DNA from: Collinsella sp.
Lineage (GTDB): Bacteria; Actinomycetota; Coriobacteriia; Coriobacteriales; Coriobacteriaceae
Assembly (NCBI GenBank): GCA_022728415.1
Contig: JAIJJM010000059.1
Coordinates: 1 to 9,268 of the forward strand
Direction of reading: 5' to 3'
DNA length: 9,268 nt
The position numbers and the translations under genes were made by a program. The notes beneath the pieces are model-generated. The model worked only from the letters and a program-made list of their open reading frames with translations, was not told the DNA's origin and did no database searches. Below, one piece after another: positions 1-6,399 of this stretch. Within the stretch, counting starts at the first letter, position 1; each line of letters starts with the position of its first letter.

Positions 1-725
1 CCGGCTTTGGCGGTCTCGTAGTCGGCGTCGCAGTGGCCCACGGCCGGCACCACGCCGGCAGCGGCGAACTGGCGGATGGCGGAGATGCCGTGGGGTAGTT
101 CGGGGGCGATGGTGATCTGGCGGATGCAGCCAATCTTGCCGTTCGCCGCGCCTGAAGCCTCAAGCATGTCGTCGACGATGTCGGGTACCGGATCCTTGAG
201 ACATTCCGGGTCATGTGCGCCCTTGCGGGCCAGAGCCAGGAACGGACCTTCCAGATGACAGCCTAGGATGTCGGGGCGGCCGGACTCCATCTTGGCGCGG
301 ACGGTGCGGATGTTCCGGCAGATCACGTCCACGGGATTGGTGATCAGCGAGAGCACCTGGCGCGTGGTGCCGTGCACGGCGTGGCCGGCCCGCGCCACAT
401 CGATGCCATCCGACCCGTCGTCGAAGCTCTTCTCCCATGCGCCGTGCGCGTGGATGTCCACGTAGCCGGGGGTCAGAATACGGCCTTCGGCGTCGATGAC
501 CGCGTTGCGATCGGCCGGGTCGAGCCCCACCGTGCGGCAGTAGTGCTCGAAGGCCTCCTCCCCCGTGCCGGCCGCCACGATGACGCCGGCGGCATCGGAG
601 ACGACCCAATATCCGCGCCGTTCGCCGCACGCATCCACCTTGCGCGCGTTGCGAATCGCCACCGGAGCCGGCTTGCCCTCCAGCGCCGCGGTCACGCGCG
701 AGACTATCTCGTTCCTATCAGACAT
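1..725 (-). CDS. nagA: N-acetylglucosamine-6-phosphate deacetylase, N-terminal part (runs off left edge)
   Basis: This cytosolic amidohydrolase removes acetate from GlcNAc-6-P to give GlcN-6-P, the step before NagB. The frame is open from the ATG at 725 to the window edge, giving 241 residues of a family that is usually about 380-420. Visible family motifs are VDIHAHG at 89-95 (the HxH metal-site strand), GCHLEGPF at 155-162 with the metal-binding Glu159, KGAH at 168-171, and VGHCDAD at 229-235 with His231 as a metal ligand. The C-terminal catalytic Asp region lies outside the window. The start is set by AAGGAGA at 731-737, six bases upstream. It is the last minus-strand gene seen here, 173 bp after nagB, and a palindromic repeat element fills that gap. 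It may be read through from nagB or transcribed separately. Identity is well supported; the exact paralogue (bifidobacteria often carry more than one nagA) is not resolved. Confidence 0.93.
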   Translation of the reverse strand, partial: MSDRNEIVSRVTAALEGKPAPVAIRNARKVDACGERRGYWVVSDAAGVIVAAGTGEEAFEHYCRTVGLDPADRNAVIDAEGRILTPGYVDIHAHGAWEKSFDDGSDGIDVARAGHAVHGTTRQVLSLITNPVDVICRNIRTVRAKMESGRPDILGCHLEGPFLALARKGAHDPECLKDPVPDIVDDMLEASGAANGKIGCIRQITIAPELPHGISAIRQFAAAGVVPAVGHCDADYETAKA

Positions 726-748
726 GTTGTTCTCCTTACCGCTCATGC

Positions 749-884
749 GCTCCCGCCAACGGGAGCTGGCTCGCGAAACGAGACTGAGGGTGGTCCAATC
801 GGGAAGCAATACACATATGCCGCCGCCGATAACCACCCTCAGTCTCATTACATTCGACAGCTCCCCTCACACAAAGAGGGAAGC
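749..884. repeat. Composite palindromic intergenic element between nagB and nagA
   Basis: Two diverged copies of one motif face each other. The inner arms are a perfect 15-bp inverted repeat, gagactgagggtggt at 780-794 and its complement at 832-846, separated by 37 bp. Each arm is followed on its outer side by a small hairpin: 749-755 with 760-766 (7-bp stem gctcccg, loop ccaa), and 864-868 with 876-880 (5-bp stem ccctc). The outer parts also match each other approximately around a shared gggagctg-like core. The element occupies most of the 173-bp nagB-nagA gap. It could act as a transcription terminator or mRNA stabiliser, or be a member of a dispersed repeat family; there is no U-tract to favour simple termination. 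Confidence 0.7.
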
Positions 885-898
885 CAGCACACGATAAC

Positions 899-1717
899 TC
901 AGATGCCCTGCCAGGCCGGCTTGTGGGTGTAGGCGTAGCGATAGTAGTCCTTGTGGCGCAGACGAGAGGCGGCCTCCTCGTCCACGATAATCGTGGCGTG
1001 CGGGTGCATCTGCAGCGCGGAAGCCGGGCAGAACGCGGACAAGCCGCCTTCCACCGTCTCCTCGATGGCTTCGGCCTTGCCGGCACCGAACGCCAGCAGC
1101 ACGAGGTGACGGGCCTTCATGATCGTGCCAATACCCTGCGTGATGCAGTGGGTGGGCACCTGGTTGATGTCGTTGTCGAAGAAGCGCGCGTTGTCGATGC
1201 GGGTCTGTTCGGCCAAGGTCTTGACGCGAGTGCCGGAGGCCAACGAGGAACCGGGCTCGTTGAAGCCGACGTGGCCGTCGGTGCCGATGCCGAGGATCTG
1301 CACGTCGATGCCGCCAGCGGCTTCGATGGCACGATCATAGGCCGGGCCGGCCAGCGCGACTTTGTCGCCGTCTTCGAGCGGAGTGCCGTTGAGTACGTCG
1401 CCGGGCACATGGACCTTGGCCGGGTCCAGGCCAAGCGGTTCGACCACGGTGCGATGGATGGTCGCATGATAGGACTCGGGATGGGTCAGCGGCAGCCCGA
1501 TGTATTCGTCAAGCGCGAAACCACGCACGCCCGAAACGTCAATGGCCTCGTCCTTGACGATCTTGGCGAGCGCCTGATAGGCGGCCAGCGGGCTCGAACC
1601 CGTCGCAAGTCCCAGCACCGCATTCGGCTTTGCTTTGATCAGGTCAGCCACACAACGGCCATAGATCTCACCGGCCTCAGCCTCATCCCTAACAATAATG
1701 ATCTCCGACACGCTCAT
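899..1717 (-). CDS. nagB: Glucosamine-6-phosphate deaminase
   Basis: NagB converts GlcN-6-P to fructose-6-P and ammonia in the cytosol, delivering amino-sugar carbon to central metabolism. The 272-residue length fits the family (about 266-270). Motifs in order: the phosphate loop LGLATGSSP at 35-43; FALDEY at 67-72 with the catalytic Asp70-Glu71; GIGTDGHVGFNEP at 143-155 carrying Asp147, His149 and Glu154 of the active site; SSLASGTRVKT at 157-167; and the C-terminal block LQMHPHATIIVDEEA at 235-249. The start ATG at 1717 is preceded by AAAGGAT at good spacing. It lies 202 bp downstream of the dehydrogenase gene, beyond a candidate terminator and duplicated hairpins, so it may have its own promoter, though I could not pick a convincing -35/-10 pair. 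nagA follows on the same strand, completing GlcNAc-6-P catabolism. Confidence 0.96.
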   Translation of the reverse strand: MSVSEIIIVRDEAEAGEIYGRCVADLIKAKPNAVLGLATGSSPLAAYQALAKIVKDEAIDVSGVRGFALDEYIGLPLTHPESYHATIHRTVVEPLGLDPAKVHVPGDVLNGTPLEDGDKVALAGPAYDRAIEAAGGIDVQILGIGTDGHVGFNEPGSSLASGTRVKTLAEQTRIDNARFFDNDINQVPTHCITQGIGTIMKARHLVLLAFGAGKAEAIEETVEGGLSAFCPASALQMHPHATIIVDEEAASRLRHKDYYRYAYTHKPAWQGI

Positions 1718-1810
1718 ATCCTTTCTTCCGTGGCGAGCCCTTCAGCAACGACCCGCCACAATCAGACCCATCTCATCTTCACCAGTCGTCTGTCATCCAC
1801 CGTCACGGCC

Positions 1811-1913
1811 CGCCTCAAAAGGCCGACCAGACCTGCCACCACCAGTGGCACAGACAATGGGATGCCCCTCAAAACGGCAGGCCTCCCGCCAACCTGACCA
1901 CCGGTGGTGCAGG
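1811..1913. repeat. Imperfect duplicated hairpin motif upstream of nagB
   Basis: The 202-bp gap between the dehydrogenase and nagB (1718-1919) holds two related blocks. Each begins with cctcaaaa (1813-1820 and 1867-1874) and ends in a hairpin with a similar core: ccaccagtgg at 1839-1848 and ccaccggtgg at 1898-1907, nine of ten bases alike. The first core sits in a stem of 6 bp (1834-1839 with 1845-1850). The second is a perfect 12-bp palindrome, accaccggtggt at 1897-1908, extended by cctg/cagg at 1893-1896 and 1910-1913. The blocks are about 54 bp apart. They could be operators, terminators or a degenerate tandem duplication; nothing in the sequence decides. Confidence 0.5.
1871..1890 (-). 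terminator. Candidate rho-independent terminator after the hydroxyacid dehydrogenase gene
   Basis: On the minus strand a GC-rich hairpin (stem 1885-1890 with 1876-1881, six pairs including one G-U, loop of three) is followed by g and then four T residues (1874-1871). It lies about 30 bp beyond the dehydrogenase stop codon. The T-run is short, so termination would probably be partial. Confidence 0.35.
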
Positions 1914-1919
1914 CGCAAC

Positions 1920-2888
1920 TCACATGTTTTTCACGTTGTACGGCATCTTGCCGGCAAAGTATTCCTCAATGCACTTGGCGATGATGACTTGGGACCTGTA
2001 TTCCGATTCCATCGAGGCCGCGCCCATATGCGAGGTGACGAACACGTTCGGCAGGTGTAGTAGCGGATCATCCTTCTCAGGCGGCTCATGCACAAGCACG
2101 TCAAGCCCAGCACCGGCAATCTCGCCGCTGGTGACCGCCTCAATCAGATCAGCTTCATCAATCACGCCACCACGGCATGTGTTGACCAGATAAGCAGTCG
2201 GCTTCATCAGCGCGAACTTCTCCTTGTTGATGGAACCGTGCGTCTCGTCGGTCAGCGGGATATGCAGGCTGATGATGTCACTGGCGCGAAAGACCTCTTC
2301 GGCGCTGCCCACGAAATGCAGGCGGTCGTTCGCGTCGGAGCGGTCGCGTAGGTAAGGATCGTAGACCAACACGTTCACATCAAATCCCTGCATCATGCGC
2401 ACCAGCTGCCGGCCAATATTGCCATAGCCCAGCAGGCCCACGGTCTTGCCGTCCAGCTCGTTGCCGGTCACGGTCGACGGCCATACGCCGTTGCTGACGC
2501 CGTCAACACATGTGGTGAAACGACGCCCGAGGTTGAGGATGTGCAGCAGCGCGGTTTCGGCCACGGCCGCGGCGTTGGCGCCCGGCACATTGCCCACGGG
2601 GATACCCACGGAGGCCGCGAACGGCAGATCGATGTTATCCAATCCGGCGCCGTAACGCACGATGTACTTCACCTGTCCCTTGACGGCGCTCAGTGTGCGC
2701 TCGTTCCATGGTTCGGACGAGCTGATCACTGCGTCGGCCTTCATACCCATCTCGATGGTCTTGTCTTCATCGGCGAAATCGATCTGCTCGGCGATGAGGT
2801 TGTAGCCGTCTTCCTTGAACTTGTTCTGCAGGTAGCTGACGTCCACCTTGTCGGGGTCCAGATCCAGCCAGATGGTGATGTTCGACAT
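1920..2888 (-). CDS. D-2-hydroxyacid dehydrogenase family protein (NAD-dependent, phosphoglycerate dehydrogenase-like)
   Basis: The 322-residue protein is a cytosolic NAD-linked oxidoreductase of the D-isomer-specific 2-hydroxyacid dehydrogenase family. The nucleotide-binding domain carries GYGNIG at 154-159 and an acidic Asp177 at the end of the next strand, which points to NAD rather than NADP. The family signatures SLHIPLTDETHGSIN (207-221) and KPTAYLVNTCRGGVID (229-244) are present. The catalytic triad looks intact: Arg239, Glu268 in VHEPP, and His287 in SHMGA. The open frame extends 20 codons upstream, but ATG at 2888 is preferred because AAAGGAG (2894-2900) sits five bases before it. 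It follows the solute-binding protein gene after a 93-bp gap with a hairpin. Substrate cannot be read from the sequence; pyruvate, hydroxypyruvate or glyoxylate are possible. It has no assigned step in sialic acid catabolism, so its role here is open. Confidence 0.9.
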   Translation of the reverse strand: MSNITIWLDLDPDKVDVSYLQNKFKEDGYNLIAEQIDFADEDKTIEMGMKADAVISSSEPWNERTLSAVKGQVKYIVRYGAGLDNIDLPFAASVGIPVGNVPGANAAAVAETALLHILNLGRRFTTCVDGVSNGVWPSTVTGNELDGKTVGLLGYGNIGRQLVRMMQGFDVNVLVYDPYLRDRSDANDRLHFVGSAEEVFRASDIISLHIPLTDETHGSINKEKFALMKPTAYLVNTCRGGVIDEADLIEAVTSGEIAGAGLDVLVHEPPEKDDPLLHLPNVFVTSHMGAASMESEYRSQVIIAKCIEEYFAGKMPYNVKNM

Positions 2889-2951
2889 GATTGCTCCTTT
2901 ATATTGTGAATCTTGTGATGATTGATATGGGAATGATGGTGCGAGCAAGGT

Positions 2952-2972
2952 GGCGGCACTATTGATGCCGCC
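2952..2972 (-). promoter_or_regulatory. Intercistronic hairpin downstream of the solute-binding protein gene
   Basis: A perfect 7-bp inverted repeat (ggcggca at 2952-2958, tgccgcc at 2966-2972, loop of seven) starts 9 bp after the binding-protein stop codon and is not followed by a T-tract on the minus strand. In ABC operons such hairpins often protect the binding-protein message or partly attenuate downstream transcription; that role is inferred. Confidence 0.5.
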
Positions 2973-2981
2973 CGTCTGTCG

Positions 2982-4292
2982 TCACTGCTCGGTAAACAGC
3001 GACTTAAGCTCGTCAATCTTGCGAATGTTGTCTTTCAGCGCGTCATCGATGCTGGTATTCACCGTGACGATCTGGTTGAGCATCTTTGCTTCTGGGTAGG
3101 TGAACATGTTCTTGGCTGCCACGGCGCGATCGGCGGTAGACCGTGCGGGGTATCCGTAGTAGCCCTCCGACGTCTTGACGTAGTTGAGCACTTCGGCGTT
3201 GACGTCCTTCTGCCACACGTCCACCTGCTCGGAATCCTGGAATACGGGGGCGAACACGGGGGCCGTCTCCTCCAGGAAGCCGTCATACCAGTCCTTGTCC
3301 AGCAGGTATTCGACGAGCTTGGTGGCCGCGTCGACGTTCTTGCTGGCCTTCATAATCGACAGTCCGGTGACGAACGACATCTTCACATCGTTGTCCTCGC
3401 CCTTGGGCAGGTTCACTACGGCGGTATTGCCGAGCAGCGTCTCATATGATGGGTCCGAGGCCATGGAGTAGTACAGGGTCGGCGCGTTGAAGATGATGCC
3501 GGATTCGCCCATGAGGTACGAGGTGTTGTTGCCGCCGGAATCCCAAGTGCTGGCTGATGGCGGTATCACCTTGTTCTGGTACATCGTCTTGTACTGCTGC
3601 ATCAGCTTGCGGCTCACCTTGTTGTCGATGGTGACGTTGCCGTCCTTATCGAACATGTAGCCACCTTGGTTCCACATGATGTTGCGGAAGATGTTGTCGC
3701 CGTCCTCATCCGTGGAACCGCAGCCCCAGCCCAGGCCATAGAAGCCCTGTGCCGGATCGCTGATCTTCTCGGCTACTTCGAACAGCTCATCCCAGGTAGT
3801 GGGCACCTCGTAGATCCCAGCCTCGTACAGCTTGTCCATGCGGATGAACATCATCGTCGACGAGCTGCGGAATGGCGCGAAATACAGCTTGCCGTCAATC
3901 TTGCTGCCCTCGTACACGGACTTCAGATACGGCCGGTCCTTATTGATGCGCTCCACGATGTCGGTCATATCCATGTATGGGTTGCCAGGGTAATAGTTCA
4001 CTACCTTGGACACGGCGGACGTGGTGATGTCCGGAATGCCGCGCCCCGCCTCGATGGTGGCGTTGAGCTTGGTCATATAGTCCGTGGCGGAAATGAACTC
4101 GTAATTGACTTTTATGCCGGTTTCCTTGGAGAAGATTTCGATACGCTGCTTCATCTCCTCGTTCGACTTCTCGCTGAACACTTTCTCCACCCAGATGGTG
4201 AGCGTGTTGGCGTCCGAAGCGGAACCACATGCGCCAAGTGGCAGCAGCATGGCTGCGGCAAGGCCCGCGGCCGCGAACTTCATGGTTTTCAT
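2982..4292 (-). CDS. Extracellular solute-binding lipoprotein of a CUT1-type sugar ABC transporter (probable sialic acid uptake)
   Basis: This 436-residue protein is the membrane-anchored substrate receptor of the importer encoded by the two permease genes upstream. It begins with MKTMKF, a hydrophobic stretch (about 7-19) and a lipobox LGAC with the modified Cys at 22, so it is exported and lipid-anchored. The mature part has the family-1 binding-protein pattern: TIWVEK early, a GIPDI strand-loop, a DGKLYFAPF region, and an ETAPVFAPVF segment late. The frame extends 45 codons upstream to 4427, but that would overlap the permease and destroy the signal peptide. ATG at 4292 has AGGAAAG (4301-4307) eight bases before it and is chosen. 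The gap from the permease stop is 20 bp, indicating one operon. Sialic acid as ligand is inferred from the surrounding nan/nag genes; the sequence alone shows only a carbohydrate-type receptor. Confidence 0.92.
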   Translation of the reverse strand: MKTMKFAAAGLAAAMLLPLGACGSASDANTLTIWVEKVFSEKSNEEMKQRIEIFSKETGIKVNYEFISATDYMTKLNATIEAGRGIPDITTSAVSKVVNYYPGNPYMDMTDIVERINKDRPYLKSVYEGSKIDGKLYFAPFRSSSTMMFIRMDKLYEAGIYEVPTTWDELFEVAEKISDPAQGFYGLGWGCGSTDEDGDNIFRNIMWNQGGYMFDKDGNVTIDNKVSRKLMQQYKTMYQNKVIPPSASTWDSGGNNTSYLMGESGIIFNAPTLYYSMASDPSYETLLGNTAVVNLPKGEDNDVKMSFVTGLSIMKASKNVDAATKLVEYLLDKDWYDGFLEETAPVFAPVFQDSEQVDVWQKDVNAEVLNYVKTSEGYYGYPARSTADRAVAAKNMFTYPEAKMLNQIVTVNTSIDDALKDNIRKIDELKSLFTEQ

Positions 4293-4312
4293 GGTTGTGC
4301 CTTTCCTATTCA

Positions 4313-5143
4313 TCATCCCTTGACGCCTCCCTCGGTCTGGCCTCCGACCAGGGATCCCGATGCCAGCATGTAGATGATGACCACTGGCACGCAAGCCAGA
4401 ATCGCGCCGGCCGTCAGCTGGCCCCACGGATACATGTCGCCGAATATGAGTCCGGCTATCACCAAGGGGAAGGTCTGTTGGGAGGTGGATGTGATGTTCA
4501 CCAACGCGTACATGTATTCACCCCAGCACATGGCGAACGCGAAGATCGTGGTGGCGATGATTCCGGGCAACGCCAGGGGGAAGATGATGCGGTACATGAT
4601 GCGCAGTCGTCCGCAGCCATCCACCAGTGCTGCCTCGTCGATGTCGCAGGGAATCGCCTGGATGTGCGGGATCAGCACCCACGCCACATAGGGGATAGTG
4701 AAGGTCGGATAGATCAGCGCAAGACCCCAGATGCTGTTCGTCACGCCGATGCGCGCGTTCATCAGGTACAGCGGGATGTACATGACGGCCGTGGGTAGCA
4801 AGTAGGTGAACAGGATGGTTTTGGAGAACGTGCGCTTGCCCCTGAATGAGACGCGGGCGATGGCATAGGCCGCCGGGTACGCCACGAAAATGGAGAACGC
4901 ACATACCACCACGGCGATGATAAGGCTGTTAAGCACGGCCTGCAGGAAGTTGGTGTCCTGAATGAGGTATTTGTAGGATTCCAACGTCGGCTTATGCGGG
5001 TAGAAGGTCGGCTTTTGGCTATAAATCTCCGACTGCCCTTTCAGGGAGGTGTTGATCATCCAGTAAATCGGGCCGAGAGCGACGATCAGACAAATAATGA
5101 TGTAGATGCGGCTGATGATTTTGACGCCTTTGGTTTCTCTCAT
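4313..5143 (-). CDS. ABC transporter permease, MalG/CUT1 type
   Basis: This 276-residue inner-membrane protein is one half of the transporter's permease dimer. Hydrophobic segments lie near residues 9-32, 68-96, 109-128, 137-160, 193-214 and 243-262, the usual six helices. The cytoplasmic EAA loop that docks the ATPase is clear at about 169-194 (DEAALVDGCG... followed by FPLALPG). The C-terminus ends LVGGQTEGGVKG, the glycine-rich tail typical of MalG-like permeases. ATG at 5143 is preceded by TAAGGAG (5150-5156), which overlaps the stop codon of the upstream permease; the gap is 10 bp, so the two are probably translated in a coupled way. No ATPase gene is nearby. The substrate is inferred from context to be sialic acid or a related sugar. 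Confidence 0.94.
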   Translation of the reverse strand: MRETKGVKIISRIYIIICLIVALGPIYWMINTSLKGQSEIYSQKPTFYPHKPTLESYKYLIQDTNFLQAVLNSLIIAVVVCAFSIFVAYPAAYAIARVSFRGKRTFSKTILFTYLLPTAVMYIPLYLMNARIGVTNSIWGLALIYPTFTIPYVAWVLIPHIQAIPCDIDEAALVDGCGRLRIMYRIIFPLALPGIIATTIFAFAMCWGEYMYALVNITSTSQQTFPLVIAGLIFGDMYPWGQLTAGAILACVPVVIIYMLASGSLVGGQTEGGVKG

Positions 5144-5153
5144 CGTAATCTCC

Positions 5154-6053
5154 TTACCTTCGCCCGTCTTTGGGCACCATGTGTCGTGCGAGTACGGTGA
5201 TCAGTGCAATAAGCACCGGCATCGCCAGAATGGATACCGCAATACCCTTACCGAGCATCATGCTCTTCATCGCGGTCTGGTAGCTGAACACGTTCATGAC
5301 TTCGGTGGAGCCGTTTGGGCCGCCGCCGGTCATCAGCCACACGGATTCGAATTCGTTGAGCGTCCAGATGGTCGACATCAGCGTCGACAACAGGATGGTG
5401 TCACGGATCTCGGGAAGCGTGATGTGCCAGAACTGCTGGAATATGTTCGCGCCATCGATGGACGCGGCCTCGTAACCGTCGGCGGAGATGGTCTGCAGGC
5501 TTGCAAGAATGGATATCGCGAAGAACGGGGTGCCGCGCCACACGTTGGCGATGATCACGGTGGCCATGGCCAGTTTGGGACTGCCGAACCACACCAGATC
5601 ATGGTCTGCGATGCCCAACGTGGTCAATATGTAGTTGGCTATACCGCCCGTGGAGCTGAAGATCCAGCGCCAGTTCAATACCGCCACGATGTTGGGCAGG
5701 GTCCAGGGGATGAGTAGCAGCGCTCGCACGATGTTGCGTCCACGGAACTTGGTGTTCAGCGCGAGGGCCATCGCCAGACCGAGCACCAGCTTAAGGCTGA
5801 TGGAGATCGCGGTGAACACCAGGGTGTTCACGATAGATGACCGGTATGAAGGGTCCATCAACAGATTGATGTAGTTCTTTAATCCCACGAATGCGCCGTT
5901 GCCGCCACCGATGGTCTTGTTGGTAAGGCTGGTGTAGAAGCCCCAGCAAATAGGCCATGCCAACATGCAGACCAAGTAGATAATCAACGGGATATTAATC
6001 AAATACGCGAACCGCGTATCCCTGGACATTATGGCACTTCGTTCTCTCCTCAT
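5154..6053 (-). CDS. ABC transporter permease, MalF/CUT1 type
   Basis: This is the first gene of the minus-strand operon and the partner of the MalG-like permease. The 299-residue product has hydrophobic segments near 15-42, 73-99, 108-127, 160-185, 218-240 and 270-290. The EAA loop is at about 195-214 (EAASIDGANIFQQFWHITLP), and GGGPNGST (243-250) matches the conserved MalF-type stretch before the last helix. The open frame reaches 6101, but ATG at 6053 is preferred because AGGAGGG (6062-6068) lies eight bases upstream; an internal ATG at 6029 has no good ribosome site. It faces nanE across the divergent control region. The import role is firm from the family; the substrate is inferred from gene context. 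Confidence 0.93.
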   Translation of the reverse strand: MRRERSAIMSRDTRFAYLINIPLIIYLVCMLAWPICWGFYTSLTNKTIGGGNGAFVGLKNYINLLMDPSYRSSIVNTLVFTAISISLKLVLGLAMALALNTKFRGRNIVRALLLIPWTLPNIVAVLNWRWIFSSTGGIANYILTTLGIADHDLVWFGSPKLAMATVIIANVWRGTPFFAISILASLQTISADGYEAASIDGANIFQQFWHITLPEIRDTILLSTLMSTIWTLNEFESVWLMTGGGPNGSTEVMNVFSYQTAMKSMMLGKGIAVSILAMPVLIALITVLARHMVPKDGRR

Positions 6054-6199
6054 GCCGCCATCCCTCCTGTTCGTCTGTGATGTGATGGGAACCCTCACCA
6101 TCGAGGGCTGTTATGTTCGCCGCGTGCACATCGGTTGTGCTGTGGGCGGCGATCATGTCGTCCGTACTCGGTTAGCTTATCCGTCAGCGCAAATAATTT

Positions 6200-6220
6200 C
6201 CACTTAGACTAACGAAGTGG
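6200..6220. promoter_or_regulatory. Inverted repeat, candidate operator
   Basis: ccactt (6200-6205) and aagtgg (6215-6220) form a perfect 6-bp inverted repeat with a 9-bp spacer, about one and a half helical turns from centre to centre. It lies in the A/T-rich core of the divergent region, on the permease side. The geometry suits a dimeric repressor, but the assignment is unproven. Confidence 0.35.
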
Positions 6221-6307
6221 GTAGAACTTTCAGCTGCAACAACATAAATCAGCCCAAAAATAATCATAAACAGCCATTTAAAGCCAGACTACACCACGAC
6301 CTACATG

Positions 6308-6326
6308 GTAAGTATTTTCTATTTAC
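6308..6326. promoter_or_regulatory. Imperfect inverted repeat, candidate operator for nanE
   Basis: gtaagta (6308-6314) and tatttac (6320-6326) match as inverted arms at six of seven positions around a 5-bp spacer. The site is about 20 bp upstream of the candidate nanE -35 hexamer. It resembles an operator in form only. Confidence 0.25.
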
Positions 6327-6346
6327 TCTTTTTTGGCTGGTCGAAC

Positions 6347-6376
6347 TTTACAAATCGATTCCCAGCGCTTTACGAT
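6347..6376 (+). promoter_or_regulatory. Candidate sigma-70-type promoter for nanE-nanA-nanK
   Basis: TTTACA (6347-6352) and TACGAT (6371-6376) are separated by 18 bp and sit 23 bp before the nanE start codon, so a transcript would have a short leader holding the AAGGAGG site at 6389-6395. Both hexamers deviate from consensus, as is common for a controlled promoter. Confidence 0.4.
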
Positions 6377-6399
6377 GATGGCACACGAAAGGAGGGGCA

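Larger units (their letters stand above)
6054..6399. promoter_or_regulatory. Divergent control region between the transporter operon and nanEAK
   Basis: This gap holds no convincing gene. The stretch at about 6190-6360 is markedly A/T-rich against its GC-rich surroundings, as expected for back-to-back promoters. A TATGAT hexamer on the minus strand (6263-6268) could be a -10 for the permease operon, but no good -35 partner was found. The permease-side leader contains two hairpins: 6118-6151 (outer cgccgc/gcggcg, inner gcaca/tgtgc around tcggt) and 6092-6107 (ccctc/gaggg). Two inverted repeats that could be regulator sites are listed separately. Candidate regulators are the RpiR protein encoded at the right edge or one outside the window. 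Confidence 0.65.

Noticed and set aside
923..1897. Long plus-strand open frame of 324 codons opposite nagB
   Set aside because: It is antisense to a clearly conserved NagB, has no family resemblance, and is explained by GC-rich codon bias keeping the opposite frame open.
3666..4373. Plus-strand open frame of 235 codons opposite the solute-binding protein
   Set aside because: It is an antisense shadow of a gene with a signal peptide and family motifs, and has no recognisable domain of its own.
4293..4427. Upstream extension of the solute-binding protein frame
   Set aside because: It would overlap the permease gene and bury the signal peptide; a good ribosome site at 4301-4307 supports the start at 4292.
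6054..6101. Sixteen-codon N-terminal extension of the first permease
   Set aside because: AGGAGGG at 6062-6068 lies inside the extension and fits a start at 6053.
6118..6151. Riboswitch in the permease leader
   Set aside because: The hairpins are real, but I recognise no known riboswitch consensus such as the glmS ribozyme core, and no clear anti-terminator arrangement is visible; kept only as a structured leader.
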